Positions 1 to 12,140 of a stretch of DNA of 64,000 nt are shown piece after piece. The stretch comes from Raffaelea ambrosiae (lineage: Eukaryota; Ascomycota; Sordariomycetes; Ophiostomatales; Ophiostomataceae), in contig PCDI01000013.1 of the NCBI GenBank assembly GCA_002778195.1, positions 515,021 to 579,020 on the forward strand. Reading direction: 5' to 3'. The position numbers and the translations under genes are program-made. Within the stretch, counting starts at the first letter, position 1. Each line of letters opens with the position of its first letter. The notes beneath the pieces were generated by a model that saw only the letters and a list, made by a program, of their open reading frames with translations, did no database searches and was not told where the DNA came from.

Positions 1-1544
1 GACCTTGTTGCCGGCAATACCATGCCCGACCACTCCTCCCTCCCTCTGTGCTACGACGCCAGAGACCAGCCCATCTATTGCTCGTCGTCATCGTCGTCGT
101 CGTCGTCGTCGTCATCATTGTCTGTCACCTCGCCGGGACCTGCCCTGGACCCCTACCACGAGCAGACCCTGAAGCTCAAACACAAGGTCGAGCTCCACAA
201 GGCCCGCCGCCAGATGCTCCTGGCCCACGCCGTCCAGCAGATGCAGCAGCTCGACAAGATCCGCCAGCAGATGGCCACCGTCCGCCGTTTCCAAGGCAGT
301 AGCAGCAGCAGCAGCAGCAGCAGCGGCAGCAGCCACACCAGCAAGAACAAGACGAAGAGCAACGGCAACACCAACGGGTATGGAAACGGCAACAACAACG
401 GCAGCACGGGCTGCAAGAAGCACACGGCTCCGGCACTACCACCAAACACTGACGGGGACATGGCAGACCTCAAGCAGACACTCCAGTGGAAGGCCCACAT
501 CATTGACGAGCAGCTGCTCCAGTTGGCCCACCATCTGGAGGCCGAGAACAAGGAGATGTTCCAGCTCTTCCTCAACATGATGGATGGCACTCGCCATGAG
601 AAGTTTCTGGCCAAGATCAATATGCACAAGCTTCCCATACATATGGAGCAAGAGAATGGCCCAGCCCCTGAGCATGCCAACGGCTACAGAAACGGCCCCA
701 GCGACGAAACCGCTTCCAGCAGTGGTGGTGATCCTGCGGCATATCCAACCGCCATCACTACCGGATACAGTCATGCCGCCCCCGTCAACGACCTGTCCGT
801 GCCCGACTGGTTTGTCGAGCTGGAGACCCGCCACAACGTCCGACTGCTTAGCACCGACCGAACAACCCGTTATATCGAGCTCCTGAACAAGATTCACCGG
901 CTGGAGAAGGAGATACAAGGGATCCAGAGCCTGGAGGAGGCGGAAGAGGTGTCGGCAGGTGTCGGCCAGCCTCTCGTGCCCGGGTTTGGACACGGTGGCG
1001 CCACGCACACCACGCACACCAATACCAAGAGCCCGGCAGTGCCTATTAGCGAGCCTGCCGATTGCGGAGACCCGCCCGCCTTTGAGCTGGAGCTGGGCAG
1101 CGAAAATGGCGATTTCCTAGAGAGGCAGCACCTCTCCTCTTGCCAGGACACGCGTCCGTCTTCTCGGATGCCGTCGAACACCGCCACCAACGCACACGAG
1201 CAGTATGAGCAACTCATGGCCGAGATCAACGCCTGCGCCTCTCTTGTTGCTCAGAAGGACAAGGACACTGTCATGTCCCGCATGGCCGCCGAAGCTGCGG
1301 CTGCCGCGGCCGATCTGTGCCCGATGCTCCCAGAGCTAGAGGTCCTGCATGTGAGTGCAACTTGATCATCCAACCCCTATCCCACTAGAAACACCTTTTC
1401 CGTTGCGTCAAGTTTTGTATGAGATAATACCTCTCCAAAGCACTGAACGTTGTCCCTCCCCAAATTGGAGGCAAATCTTGGCTAACTGGTGGTTCTTGGT
1501 GTGTCAACCAGGGGTATGACGTCATTGAATGGGCCAAAGAATGA
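1..1544 (+). CDS. Low-complexity coiled-coil protein, 5' end possibly outside the window
   Basis: I do not recognise the family. The frame is open from base 1, so the ATG at 22 may be internal and the gene may begin upstream. Inferred exons are 1(22)-1350 and 1512-1544: donor GTGAGT at 1351, branch-like GCTAAC near 1480 and acceptor CAG at 1509-1511. This adds ten residues ending WAKE and gives 453 residues from the first ATG; reading straight through the donor gives a 447-residue product instead. Visible features are a poly-Ser run from TCG/TCA codons near bases 80-120, a second poly-Ser run from AGC codons near 300-335, an Asn/Gly tract, and two amphipathic, probably coiled-coil stretches (about residues 150-190 and 255-300, the latter starting VPDWFVELE). 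There is no signal peptide or membrane segment. The role is unknown. Confidence 0.7.
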
Positions 1545-3027
1545 GCATGGGACCCAAGGACAAAGCAGAGAGTAGACAAGTTAGCCCCGATATGCCAACA
1601 ACACGGTTGTTTTCTCCTCTCTGTTTTTTCTTTCTCGTCCAATTTTCACATGATTCCTTTTCTTCTCCTCTTTGCATTTTTGATCGGAAACAATGGCGTT
1701 TCAAGGGAATAGAAAGTGGGGGTGGGCCAAACAAGGCTTGCATTTATTCCACATCACCAAGACTAGACAAAGTCTCTACTCATCTTAACACACTGCAGAA
1801 AACAAAACATTAAGAAAACAGACACCGGCATGGGAAATGGGAAAGAACAGACATGGGCAACCAGTGGACCGTCTGAAAAATAGAACAGCGAAAAGAGTAG
1901 TCGTCGGGTAGGAAGAAGCAGAGGAACTGAAGAGGGAGACGAAAAGATAGCCGAAACTTGCCATAAAAAAACGCTAAGGAGACCATCAGGCTAAGGAATT
2001 TTACATTTCTACATTTCTTCTCATTTTTTTTACTCTTCGTTGTTGGCATTGGAAGCAAGACCACCACAAGACAGAACAAGGAGGCTGCTAATAAGGAGGT
2101 GAAAGACAAACTAAGGGCGAATGCATGAGGGCTATGCGATTGCCGAAATCATAAGAACAGGCAGCATCCCAATGCACATGCAAGCACAGACTATTCGAAA
2201 CCTTCAGTTGTGTTCATTCGTTGATGCCATTACTGAGTCGGCTTCACATTGGCCGTAAAAGAGGGATTTGTGGGAATAGAGAGAAACGGCACAAAAGAGG
2301 CCAGTCAAGTCATCTCTCTCTTTGATATTGATGTTGATGTGTCTACTACTGTCTAGCCTGCATATTTTTTGGGGGTCTTTCCTCCCTAGGGTTCGAATCC
2401 TGCTGGCTCCGGTATATAAACAATTGATAGCAAATGGTATCCTGACGTGTATCGCAAACTTTTTGTGTGTTCCTGGGCCTTCCACCAAGCAGACAATGTT
2501 CAGACAATGTTAATTCTTCCAAAGAAAGAGGTCTCCCCCAGAGGTCCTACACTCTCGACAGCCAAAAAAAAAAAAAAAATTTAGAAACGTAACAGTACCA
2601 AGTTCATTTGCTTGTCATCGTCCGTCTCTTTTTCCATGCATTTCATAATCAGGATGTGACATCATTGGCATTTCACCCGTAGCCACAAATGGCGGCCTCC
2701 GAGTGAAAAAGGAAGGGAGAGGGCATGACAAGACATCAGTAATGAGAGAAGATGAGTTGGCAAAACGAGAATCCCATATTGAATGAGGGAAGGCAAGAAA
2801 AATGTCGAGCAAAAATGCAGGGAATTCAATACACAAAACTGACGAACCAAAAAAAAATTCCATCACAAACAAATAAACAACGACCGGAGAGAGAGGGTAT
2901 TTTCGCGCCAGGGTATATCCAGCCAAAGGGGGGTATTTTTTCGATTGGTTTTTTTCTCTTCTCCTGCAGTGTCTAACTGACGAAAGAAAAACAAATCAAA
3001 ACGACTTGGGAGTATCAAAGAGCTTCT
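1545..3027. other. Intergenic region between two convergent 3' ends
   Basis: About 1.5 kb between the end of the first gene (+) and the end of the KH gene (-). It holds purine-rich and A-rich stretches (poly-A near 2565-2580) and short chance frames only. A match to the RNA polymerase III B-box sits near 2390, but no tRNA folds around it. I see no gene. Confidence 0.6.
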
Positions 3028-6000
3028 CTAACGGAATGGTCCAATGTGACCGGGGTATCCTGAATTGGTAGAATGAGATGTGGAAGGACGTCCGCTGTCC
3101 GCAGACTGTCGGGTATTGTGGCGAGGCGTGGCATCGCCGGGTTGGGGTATAGTCAATTTGTGGTGGTCCATGCCGTTGCTGAACGGCCGGATCAGCCAGG
3201 GATGGTCTTCGTCCGGGAGATTGACACCGCTGTCGTTCCACGGGTTGCGGTCCGCGTTGAAGCTGCGTGTCGACTCGATCGAGATAAGGGACGACTTGGA
3301 CACGTTGCTTGATCCCTTGAAGAGCGAGTGCGACGACTGCGAGCTGTTCTTGCGCCGGTCCAGGAACGACGAGATCGACGACATGCTGCCGGGCTTGCGG
3401 AGACGGTCAAAGATCGTGCTGCGCTCGCGGGCAACCTCGTCGCCAAAAGCAGACTTGGTGGGAGAGTCCGTGGCCACGGCCGTGGGAGCGTGCTGGAGCA
3501 GCTTCGAGTCGAAGTACTGCAGGGACTCCTCGAACGTGTCTGATTTGGGCCGCGGAATGGAGCCCTTGACGACGGTAACTTCCACGCTGGCGGTGGCCAG
3601 CTGGGAGTAGAGGAACTCGATGGCATCCCGGAGCCCTCCGGCATTGTTTCGCGTGAATGTCCAGAGCAGAGTGACAGTGGAGCTGCCGTCTTCCGTAGTT
3701 TCGTCGGCGTTCTGGTGAACCGAAACAACAACCTCATGCTGCTGCTTCAACTTGGGAACCAGATCATGAGCAAACTCGGGAGACTCGAGATACTTGATCA
3801 GCGCAGGAGTGCGCACGATGACGAGTTCATGGTTGTCGGGAACCATTCCCTAGATTGTCTGTTAGTGGAGGCAATTCTACCAGTCTGACGAGGGACCAAA
3901 AGGGGGTCCAAAAGGGGAGGAAGGGTGGCACGCACAAGGAATTCGTCCACGCATTGCGGGACCTGCCACTGCGGACCAGTGACAGTAACTTCATCGCTAG
4001 CCTGCTCGGTGCTGGGGAAACTGATCTTGCAGTTCCACTTCTTCTCCAAGGTTTCCAAATCGGGCAACCGGGCAAGCAGCTGGCGATGGTACAACCGGTC
4101 CACGTTGACGATTTGAGAGGTGAACTCAGAGTCCTGCGTAAGAATCGTTAGCTCAGCGCCCCCCTGCACGGGTACGAGATGACCCATCTTGAGAGGGGAA
4201 AGACTGCACGTACCACTCGATCGACCATCTCCAAAATCTCCGACTTGACAAGCTCGAGATTCTGAGCATTGCGGGCGGGGGTTCGGCAAATAACATTGTC
4301 GACCCGAATGTCGTCATCTTCGCGGCCAATGCCGCCCCTGTCCATAGCATTCGAGAACTTGACAAAGACAGAATGCTTTTTCATGATCCGCTGAATGTGT
4401 TGTCCCCCGATGCCAATGATACGCTTGTGGTACTGGTCGGGCACGTGGAAGGAGATGGAAGCCGGCATCTCCTGCTCCACAAGCGAGAGACCCTGCTTCA
4501 TGGACTCATACGACTGGGCATTGACGTCGATGTTGAAATTGTATTCGCCAAAACTCTCGAACAAAATCTGCACATTGCCTGTAAATTCGTGGTTAGTGCC
4601 AATAAGTCAGACGGGGCCAGTGTAGTCATAGACTACTAGACTAGGGGTGAAAGTCTTACTCTGACCCATAATCTTGTTGATTTTGCCATTCTTCTTGCCG
4701 CTGACAAATTCCTTGTGCTCGTTGGCGAGCTCGATCTTGACCTTGATCTGGTAGGGTACCTGGATGGCAAACTTGATCTGCGACAAGACCATGAGAGCAG
4801 CCTTGACTGCGTCGTCCGAGCCGGTGATGCTAAATGCCCAGGCCTGGAAGGAGACATCGGCGTCAGAGTTGGCGCAGACCTCGCCAAGAATGGATTCTAT
4901 TTCGGCCGGGTTGGGGGTCTGGCGGGCATCCGGCTGAGAAATGGCCCAGTAGCCGCTATAGAACTGGCCGGCTAGAGCCATCAGCTCACGGGCGGTACGC
5001 TCGGTATGCAGGTTCTCAGTGGCCTGGATGCGGACGGTGCTCTGCCTGGAGCCAAGGACCGGAAAAACGATGTTGGCGCCGTTGGCCTCCGTGATCTTGC
5101 GGACCTTGTCCATGCGATTGAGCAGGATATTGTCGATCTTTTCGGGAGGGACAATAATGTCCTTGAGGAACAGCCGAGTCCGAGAGAGTACTTCGTGTAT
5201 CTTTTTCTTGGCAATGGCAATACTCTCCTGGTTGTCGCCGGTGATGAAGATCTCGTTGGGGTCGCGGACGCGGGCATTTGGCGGGCAGTAGCGCAGGACG
5301 GACGAGAAGGGAGGCGGCATGTAGATGGCGGTGCCGGTGGAAGACTCGACCAGCTTGATGTTCTTCCGGTTCCGGCCGCACAGCGGCTGGTGGAAAGAAG
5401 AGTCCAGGCGCAGAACATCGACAACTCGGTTCAACTGGGGCAGGTTTAGTATTGTGACTTTGGTTTGGGGGGGAGGGGGGGGGTCCTTTGTCAAGGTTGC
5501 TGAGCACTCCCCAGGCAGTGTCTCTGAGCTCTTCTCCCCCTCGTTTAAAGTATGCCTACCATTTGATCAATGTGAATGAGGACGCGCGTCTTTGCGTGCT
5601 CCGAGGACAGGATGTCGCCGTAGATGGCGACTCTCCATCGCTGGTCACGACGCAGCTCGGTGTCGCCGTTCAGACCGTCGACAATCGGGGTCAGCTTGGG
5701 GCCGAGAAGGAAGATGTCGACGCCGCAGTAAGCGGAAATGTTGTCCAGAGTGTCGGTGACGGTTTTCTTCAGGGTGCCGGCGGTGAGATCGGCGACCATG
5801 TCGCCGTTGATGTCGACAGTCGTGCAGCGCTGTACACCATGTTAGCAATTTGGTAAGCAGGCAAATTGAGCCAGGCAAAGAGAACAGTCTCACCAATGAA
5901 AGGGGCGTCTCGTTGAGAATGGTCTCGCGGGTGCGGTGGACGAGATCCGGGGCGCCCACCAGGCAGACGGACGTGACCTGGGTCTTGACATGCTTGGGAA

Positions 6001-6421
6001 TGGCCGTGATGACGTGAGCCTCGATCTCCAGCGGGCTGATGGAGATGTCGTTGCACAGCTTGCTGAGGTTGGCGAGATTCTGTGCGTGGACGGGCAGGTC
6101 GTGGACGGGGACGTCGTCTGGGGCATCCTCGGGATGGGTCCAGCGGAGGACTGCATCGGTGGTAGCGTGGAGGATGTCCTCGGTGTCGGGCCCAGCCAGG
6201 TCGGATGAGAAGGGGATGTTGAACGAGTAGAAGATGGGGCTGTTCATCAGGGAGCCGGCTGGCGAGAGAGACGAGGCGGAGGCAGCGGCTCCGCCCTGGG
6301 GGATCTTCTGATGGGGGTTGATGCCAGGTATGGGCATGTTGGGAGGGCGGTTGGACATGCCAAAGTTGGGGCTCATCCTCTCGGACCAGTGACGCATGTT
6401 GAGATTCGCCAATTTATTCAT
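3028..6421 (-). CDS. Multi-KH-domain RNA-binding protein
   Basis: Inferred CDS is complement(join(3028..3849, 3936..4133, 4214..4578, 4660..5434, 5560..5829, 5894..6421)), 985 residues. All five introns carry GT...AG ends, most with a CTAAC-like branch site, and the frame is kept across every junction. KH (K-homology) domains bind single-stranded RNA through a GxxG loop. Loops of this kind are seen as GRNR near residue 286 and GIGG at about 580-583, with a further KH-like segment ending GKINKIMGQS near 525; weaker KH-like folds precede and follow. The N-terminus is Pro/Asn rich and the last about 170 residues are Ser-rich and probably disordered. The architecture resembles vigilin/Scp160 or Bicaudal-C type proteins, which act in mRNA localisation and translation; the exact orthology is not settled here. 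The start at 6421 is preferred, but the frame is open to a possible start at 6589. Confidence 0.85.
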
Positions 6422-7846
6422 GATGGGAAAGGGATTCGTAAAAAGGGTTCGGGGGTCTTTATGGGGGGAGCGCGGCGAGAACAGACAGGCAAGCGCTTTC
6501 GTACAAGGGAGAAAGAGAAGAGGGTATATCGGGTTCCGCTTGTATTTTTGGCTTGGGTTTTCTTTATTGAGCAGTCGCAGCAGCGGCAAAGGAAGGGTAT
6601 CTCGGGTATCTCAAAGCGAAGGAACGAAGGCGTCGAGTGGAATCGTCGAACAAACACCGAAACAACAGAAAAAAGCCGCGTGATGGAAGGAGCAGAAGAC
6701 GTGGTGGTCACTCGCAGTCGGATTCATGGAAAGCAGAGCCCAGAAATCACAAGCGAGAGGCCACAAGGACAGGTATCGTTTTCAAAACAAAAAAGAATAA
6801 GGCAAAAGGAAAAAGGAAGGAGAGATGGAGGATCCTGATCCGGAGAAGGGTGAGAAGTGGCGGCGACTGACGAGAGAAAAGAAAAGAGGCCGTTCGAGCG
6901 AGCTGGTCAGGAGCTAACGAAATCGGGACGCCGCAGGCTCGTCAGTAAGCGGATGGGCTGAGAGCGAAACGGCTGGCTGCAGGTACACACGACGCCCAGC
7001 AGATGGAGAGAGAGAGAGCGAGAACAAGCTGGAGTCGGAGAAGAGGTCGAAGACGGGGCGAAAAGCAGCGAAGCCAGGCTGAAATAACGGGTCCGTGCTT
7101 GCGGGCGCTGATCCTTGCGAGATGCCAAGAGAGGGCGGGCAGAGCAAAGACGAGCAGAGCCCTTGAAAGCAAAGTAAAGAGGAGACGGGGGAAAGAGAGG
7201 AGGAATGCGGAGGTGCTGACGGGGGAAGGAAGCCGAAAGCTCAAGAACGAAGCTTGGAAGAGGAGAAACGAGACGAAACGAAGAGGGGGGAAAAGCAGAC
7301 GATGCAAAGGGGGCAGTGAGAAAACAGGGCAAGGGAGCAAAAGGGTGAAGGGGGACGAGGGAGGGGGGATGGGGGGGGGGAGGAAGGAGAGGGGCGTGTG
7401 AGCAAGACAAGAGAAAAAGGAAAAGAGGGAAAAGACAGAAGGAAGTATCGTGGGCTCGGATGACAGCCAAAGTCCTTGTTGTTTCCTCCTGTTCTGCAGC
7501 CGTTGGGAGGGAAATGCGAGTGTATCTCTTCGATCCGGGAATCCGGCAGCGTAGCGAAGAGAAGAAGAGGAAAGAGAGCAAGGGAGGGAAGAGGAGAAGA
7601 GACAGGAGAAGGGCGAGAAAGAGGAACAGATGGAAAATGGACGAATAGGGCAAAACGGCGACAGAGGCCAGAAAGGCCAGCGAAGGGACGGGATGGGCCA
7701 ACCAGAGATGGAACCACCGATGGGCTAGCCAACCAAAACGGCCAGAAGAGAGCGACGGGTCAGAGGGAAAAAAAAATAAGAGCACCAGAACAAGACCGCT
7801 AGAAAAGGATCGGCCTGTGGAAGTGCGCAAGACACGCCCCCAGAGG

Positions 7847-7892
7847 CCAAAGTAAAAAAATATAAAATATAAAATATAAAATAAAAAATAAA
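7847..7892. repeat. A/T-rich tract of TATAAAA-like units
   Basis: Direct reading shows repeated TATAAAA-type units inside a poly-A-rich tract on the + strand. It marks the boundary between the purine-rich leader of the KH gene and the downstream gene-poor region. Confidence 0.8.
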
Positions 7893-9063
7893 AAAAACCC
7901 AAAACAACCAAAACAGCTACTGTAAAAAAGAAAACAGGCAGGAGCGACCCTGTGACTGCCTACCAAACAGCACCAACACACACCCTGAGCAGAAAAAGAA
8001 AGCGCGCCCAGCGAGAGGGACCAGGCAAGGAAGGAGCGCGCTAACTAGAGAGGCTAGTTCGAGCGCTGGACACGGCGAGAACGGTCGGTGTTGGGCAGGC
8101 GGGCAGTGGTGCTACGAGTCTCTTACTCGTAAGTAGCTACACGGTAGTTACTCTGTAGTTTGGCGGTGCAGGGGAACCCTGAAAGGACGGGGTGGGGACA
8201 GTCTCGCCAGACGCGAGGGCCACACTACGAGTCGCTATGCCAGCTGGTCACGGTAGACACGAGCATCTTACTACATAATAGCATGCATCTTACTATGCGC
8301 GCCCTGTCAGCGGAACCGTCGGGGCCAGCATGCCAGTCCGAGGGTGCACTGACCACTACAGCGCTACAGCACGGCACTGGGAGGCCGCTAGCGCCTCTCT
8401 CGCGTTGATTACAGACAGCATGTAACTGCTATGTAGTAACTAGTCCACATCTGCTTGGGTAAAAGGATCCAGCTGGACAGGAGACACACAACAGAAGCCA
8501 GAAGCCAGAAACAAAAGGCGAGAAAGAAAAGAAAGAAAAGAAAGCCAAAAAAAACCCGCGTTTTGCGTTAGTGCAGGAAGGACGGGCTGGCCAGGATGGG
8601 CTCCTTTTCTTTTCTTTTCTTCCCTCTTCGATGCTACTTCACACAACCTCGCACGCTCGCACAAAGACCATGTTTTTTTCTTTTCTTTTCTTTTCGGGTG
8701 TGGCTTTGCCTTGTGCCAGGCACATCGTTCTATTCTCGACTGCGAGCACCAGCAGCAGCCCGGGTCACGGGGCCCCGACAGGGGCAAAGTGCCCAAAAGA
8801 AAAAGGCAAAATAGCCAGTTGTGAACCGCGAGTCTGTCCTCTGTGCATAGCCAGCAAGTACGAGTACATAGGAACTACGAGTAGCGAGCTGAACAAGAGA
8901 CATATGACGTCGTGTTGGTCTCTTGCCCCAACTAGCCCTTCGGATCGCCTTGCCATGTATCTTGCTATGCAACTACATACTGCGAGTACATACAACGGTA
9001 CTCCGTACTTTTTTTTTTGTTTCTTTTGTTGGCTGCCTGCCTAGGGGGCCCTCTTCTGCTTCC

Positions 9064-9105
9064 TCACGCACACACACACACACACACTCTCTCTCTCTCT
9101 CCCTG
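9064..9105. repeat. Compound microsatellite (CA)n(CT)n
   Basis: An uninterrupted CA run passes directly into a CT run. Simple-sequence repeat in intergenic DNA. Confidence 0.95.
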
Positions 9106-9185
9106 TCTCGGGTCTTTGGTATTGGTCCGGTCTCTGGCATTGGCCCCCCCATTCCCGATCCACATGTCCGCATGCCCACAAATCA

Positions 9186-9213
9186 CCCACAGCCCACAGC
9201 CCACAGCCCACAG
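9186..9213 (+). repeat. CCCACAG tandem repeat, four copies
   Basis: Four exact head-to-tail copies of a 7-bp unit, followed by degenerate GCCCACAA-type copies to about 9276. Confidence 0.9.
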
Positions 9214-10113
9214 CCAAAAAAGAAGCCCGCAAAACGAGCCCACAAGGAAGCCCACAAAAGCCCACAAAGCCCACACATCTGCACATGGCCGCCGTCTGAG
9301 AGGGCTGTTCTTAGCCCACCTCCCCCCTCCCCTCCTCTGCCCACACCCAACCCGTCGAAGGCGTGTGGATTCTCTACTCGTAAGCTTTGCGTGTCGGGAG
9401 ACGAAGGGATGATGGGGTGGAAGGCAGGTACATAGCAGCAGGCAAGCCGAGCAGGACGGCCGGTCGCGTTGTTGCTCCCTGTGAACGAGCAAGCGAGAAG
9501 GGGCGATACCAATGTATCACCTAACCTGCTTTTTTTTCTCGACGGCGTGTTACAAGCTGGAACAGTTGGCAGATCTCGCCAGCCTAGCTATCTAACGAGT
9601 ATCGTGTCTGCGCCGCCAGGATGGCAAGATGTCTTTCGCCGGCTGCTCGCGGTTAGCTTGCAGGCGCGGTATTTTCCACGTCGCGCAGGAAAGGCACGTT
9701 CGGCAGCCCTGGCTCGCCTGGCCCCTTCTTTTCCCCTTGCCCCTGTCTGAAAAAAGTGCTGGAATGGAGGGTGTTATCTGCTTTCTTTTTAGGGAGGAGG
9801 ATGTCCGCGTAGGGGGGGAGGAATGTGGGTGGAGAGACTGAGAGGGGGGGGGGAAGCTCGTGTCGTTCCGTCAGATCAAAGTTCCAGGGGATGCTTGGCA
9901 CCGAGAGAGCTATCTGACAGACACGCAGGCCGAAGGCTGACAGGACGGGCCTGACTGGGGCCCAGATCAGGCTACCAGAAAAGAGCTGTAGCTGGGAAAT
10001 GAGGAGCTGCTTTTCTTTTTCTTTTTCTTTTTTCGTGCGCGTCCTGTCTTTGCTTTTCGAGAGAGCGAAAGAAGGCCGCGTTTGCAGACCCCTGTATAAT
10101 GCATATTGCATAG

Positions 10114-10162
10114 TCGTATCTTACGTATGGCATGTGAGATGCAAGGACTGTGTAAGATACGA
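10114..10162. repeat. 11-bp perfect inverted repeat
   Basis: TCGTATCTTAC at 10114-10124 and its exact complement GTAAGATACGA at 10152-10162, separated by 27 bp. The right arm runs into a TACGAGTA copy. Confidence 0.85.
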
Positions 10163-12140
10163 GTACCAACCAAGATGCGCGTATTTCATCTTGCCGTGTA
10201 TCTGGAGTGCATTGGACAAATAAAATAAAAGCCGAGATAGCTCACGCACCAAATCTTGGGCCAGAACAAGAAAAGTCGTGGCCCGTTTGGCGACCCCCCT
10301 GCTGGCTCCTACGAGTACTGTGCCGGCCAGAGCTTGGGTCAGCTCTCGACCGTTGCCCTTGATCCAATGTCCCGTCCCCTCGTCTCTGGACCTCACCCTA
10401 CCCGTTCGATACAACATCGTTTTTTCCCTCTCTCTGCGTGTACCCGTTTTGCACAGCCTCTGCTGGTCCCCACCCTGCAGAAATTGGGTGACGGGGTGTG
10501 ATCGTTACGCATACGTTTTGTGCTTCTGTCTGAAAGACAAGGAAAGGCGGATGAGACTGCGGGAGAAGAACAGTATTACGCCGGACGCAAATGTCTTTGT
10601 CTGAAAAGACCGAACGAAGGGCACTACTATGTATGTATTATACTATGTACATACGCGTAGCTTACCCAAGCAAAGGGGAAAAGACAACTCAAGGAAGGGA
10701 CGCTTCGGAACCGCTCGAGAGCAGCTCACAAACATCTGCCAACGTCCAAGGCGCCGACAGACGGCCACAAAGAATCATTCTGCTCTGTGCTGAGTAGCAC
10801 TCGTACCAATAGTATATTTGCCGGTCTGAGATGCCTGCCCTTCACCCCGATACTCTCCCTGGCACAGAGCTTGGTCGCCTCACTCCATCAAAACGATCAG
10901 ATCTACCCTCCCAGAGCTTGTCAAACGAATGCATAATAGCAACTATCCCTTCCCTCCTCCCTGGTACTCTCTCGTCCAGTCATTGTCCATATCGCCTGAC
11001 CGCAGGTCGACAATGTCTGGGTGACCGCCACCACCACCACCACCACCAACCCCCCCCCCCGGCGCAGGGCTTGACCGCCTCGACCGCAGAGTATTATGTA
11101 GAGTTACGGCCAAACCAGGGAAGGACGAGCGACCAAGGAAGAAGCCGTTTACGTGACAGGAACTGCATTGGCTCGTAGGAAAGAAAAGACACAAAACGTT
11201 CATCTGTGCGTGTGCACTCGCAGTGCCAGTGGCCCCTTGTATAGTATTTCTAATATGCACGTCTCGCTTTCGTTGCGCCCAGCTTTTGTGTTCTGCCCAT
11301 GTATAAACGAGGTTTGCAGCCCTCGTCGAGATACACACAACCCACACACAGCTTCGTCTTGCCCTGTCACCCGTCCTATGTATCTTATCTTTGCTCGTTC
11401 GTTACTGGTTACGACACGTGCCAATACCTCGCAACCTTGAACCCACCCCCCTCTTCAGTCTAGAACCTACGGGACCTATTCGAAGTCGCCGGCATTGAAG
11501 GATGCTTGAACTAAATAGCCGTTCCGGGACACAGCCCCCAGCCTGGCTATCCCGGACCAACAAACTAAACAAAAAGAAAAAACCCGACGCTGCCGAGTCG
11601 AGAGTCGGGGCGCTCTTTGCCTGCTTGTTTCCGCTCGATTCGTACATGTTGCTGCCCTTCCTTTCCTTCTGCATCCGAACAAGCACATCCCGAAACGGCG
11701 ACTTCTCTTTTTTCAGGTTGTTTCGGGCCCTCGACAAGGGAGAAAGGGGGGTGTGCTTATGAGGTGAGTCGAAGTACCTCGCAGAATACTTGCACTTTGC
11801 AAGGCCAGGTTCGGGCCGAAATCATTCGCAAGAGACATCGTTTGCTTGGTCCTTGGTTTCCCTGTCCGCACACCATTGCGGTTTAGCAGTCATCCTTCCA
11901 CTCAGTAAGCACGCATTCAGCTTTGGTTCTTGTGGAAAACAGTACATTTTGGGGTATATTCTGTCGCAAGCCTCTGTACAGCTGTGCAGCTCCGTGCAGT
12001 CGGTATAATCGACCCATACGAGTACATAAATAGTCCTCCGCCAGTAATCGATGCATGTTGGAATCACACAACCGGAAATACGGCGCCCATCCGTCCCTTC
12101 CAGAACAACCCTTCTTCCTACACTCCCTCCAAAAGTACAC

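Larger units (their letters stand above)
8124..10317. repeat. Cluster of TACGAGTA and GCATCTTAC/GTATCTTAC words
   Basis: TACGAGTA or its complement TACTCGTA occurs at about 8124, 8859, 8876, 9374, 10158 and 10310. GCATCTTAC occurs at 8263 and 8285, and GTATCTTAC/GTAAGATAC at 10116 and 10152. None is in a coding exon. The function is unknown; see findings. Confidence 0.75.
6422..12140. other. Long gene-poor region with pyrimidine/purine-skewed leader and motif clusters
   Basis: About 5.7 kb. From 6422 to about 7850 the + strand is strongly purine-rich, so the - strand is C/T-rich as expected for the promoter and 5' leader of the KH gene. An A/T tract follows at about 7847-7892. From 8100 to 12030 there are no convincing coding frames. 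There are repeated copies of TACGAGTA/TACTCGTA and G(T/C)ATCTTAC, a CA/CT microsatellite (9064-9105) and a 7-bp tandem repeat (9186-9213). The part nearest 12140 is 3' flank of the 1021-residue gene. Confidence 0.6.

Noticed and set aside
2385..2412. tRNA-like 3' end with GTTCGAATC (perfect B-box match)
   Set aside because: The T-stem pairs poorly, no upstream sequence pairs with the would-be acceptor strand, and no anticodon arm can be drawn. An isolated TFIIIC-type site or chance is more likely.
6907..7911. 334-codon - strand frame upstream of the KH gene
   Set aside because: Same compositional effect of C/T-rich leader DNA; overlapping frames are equally open.
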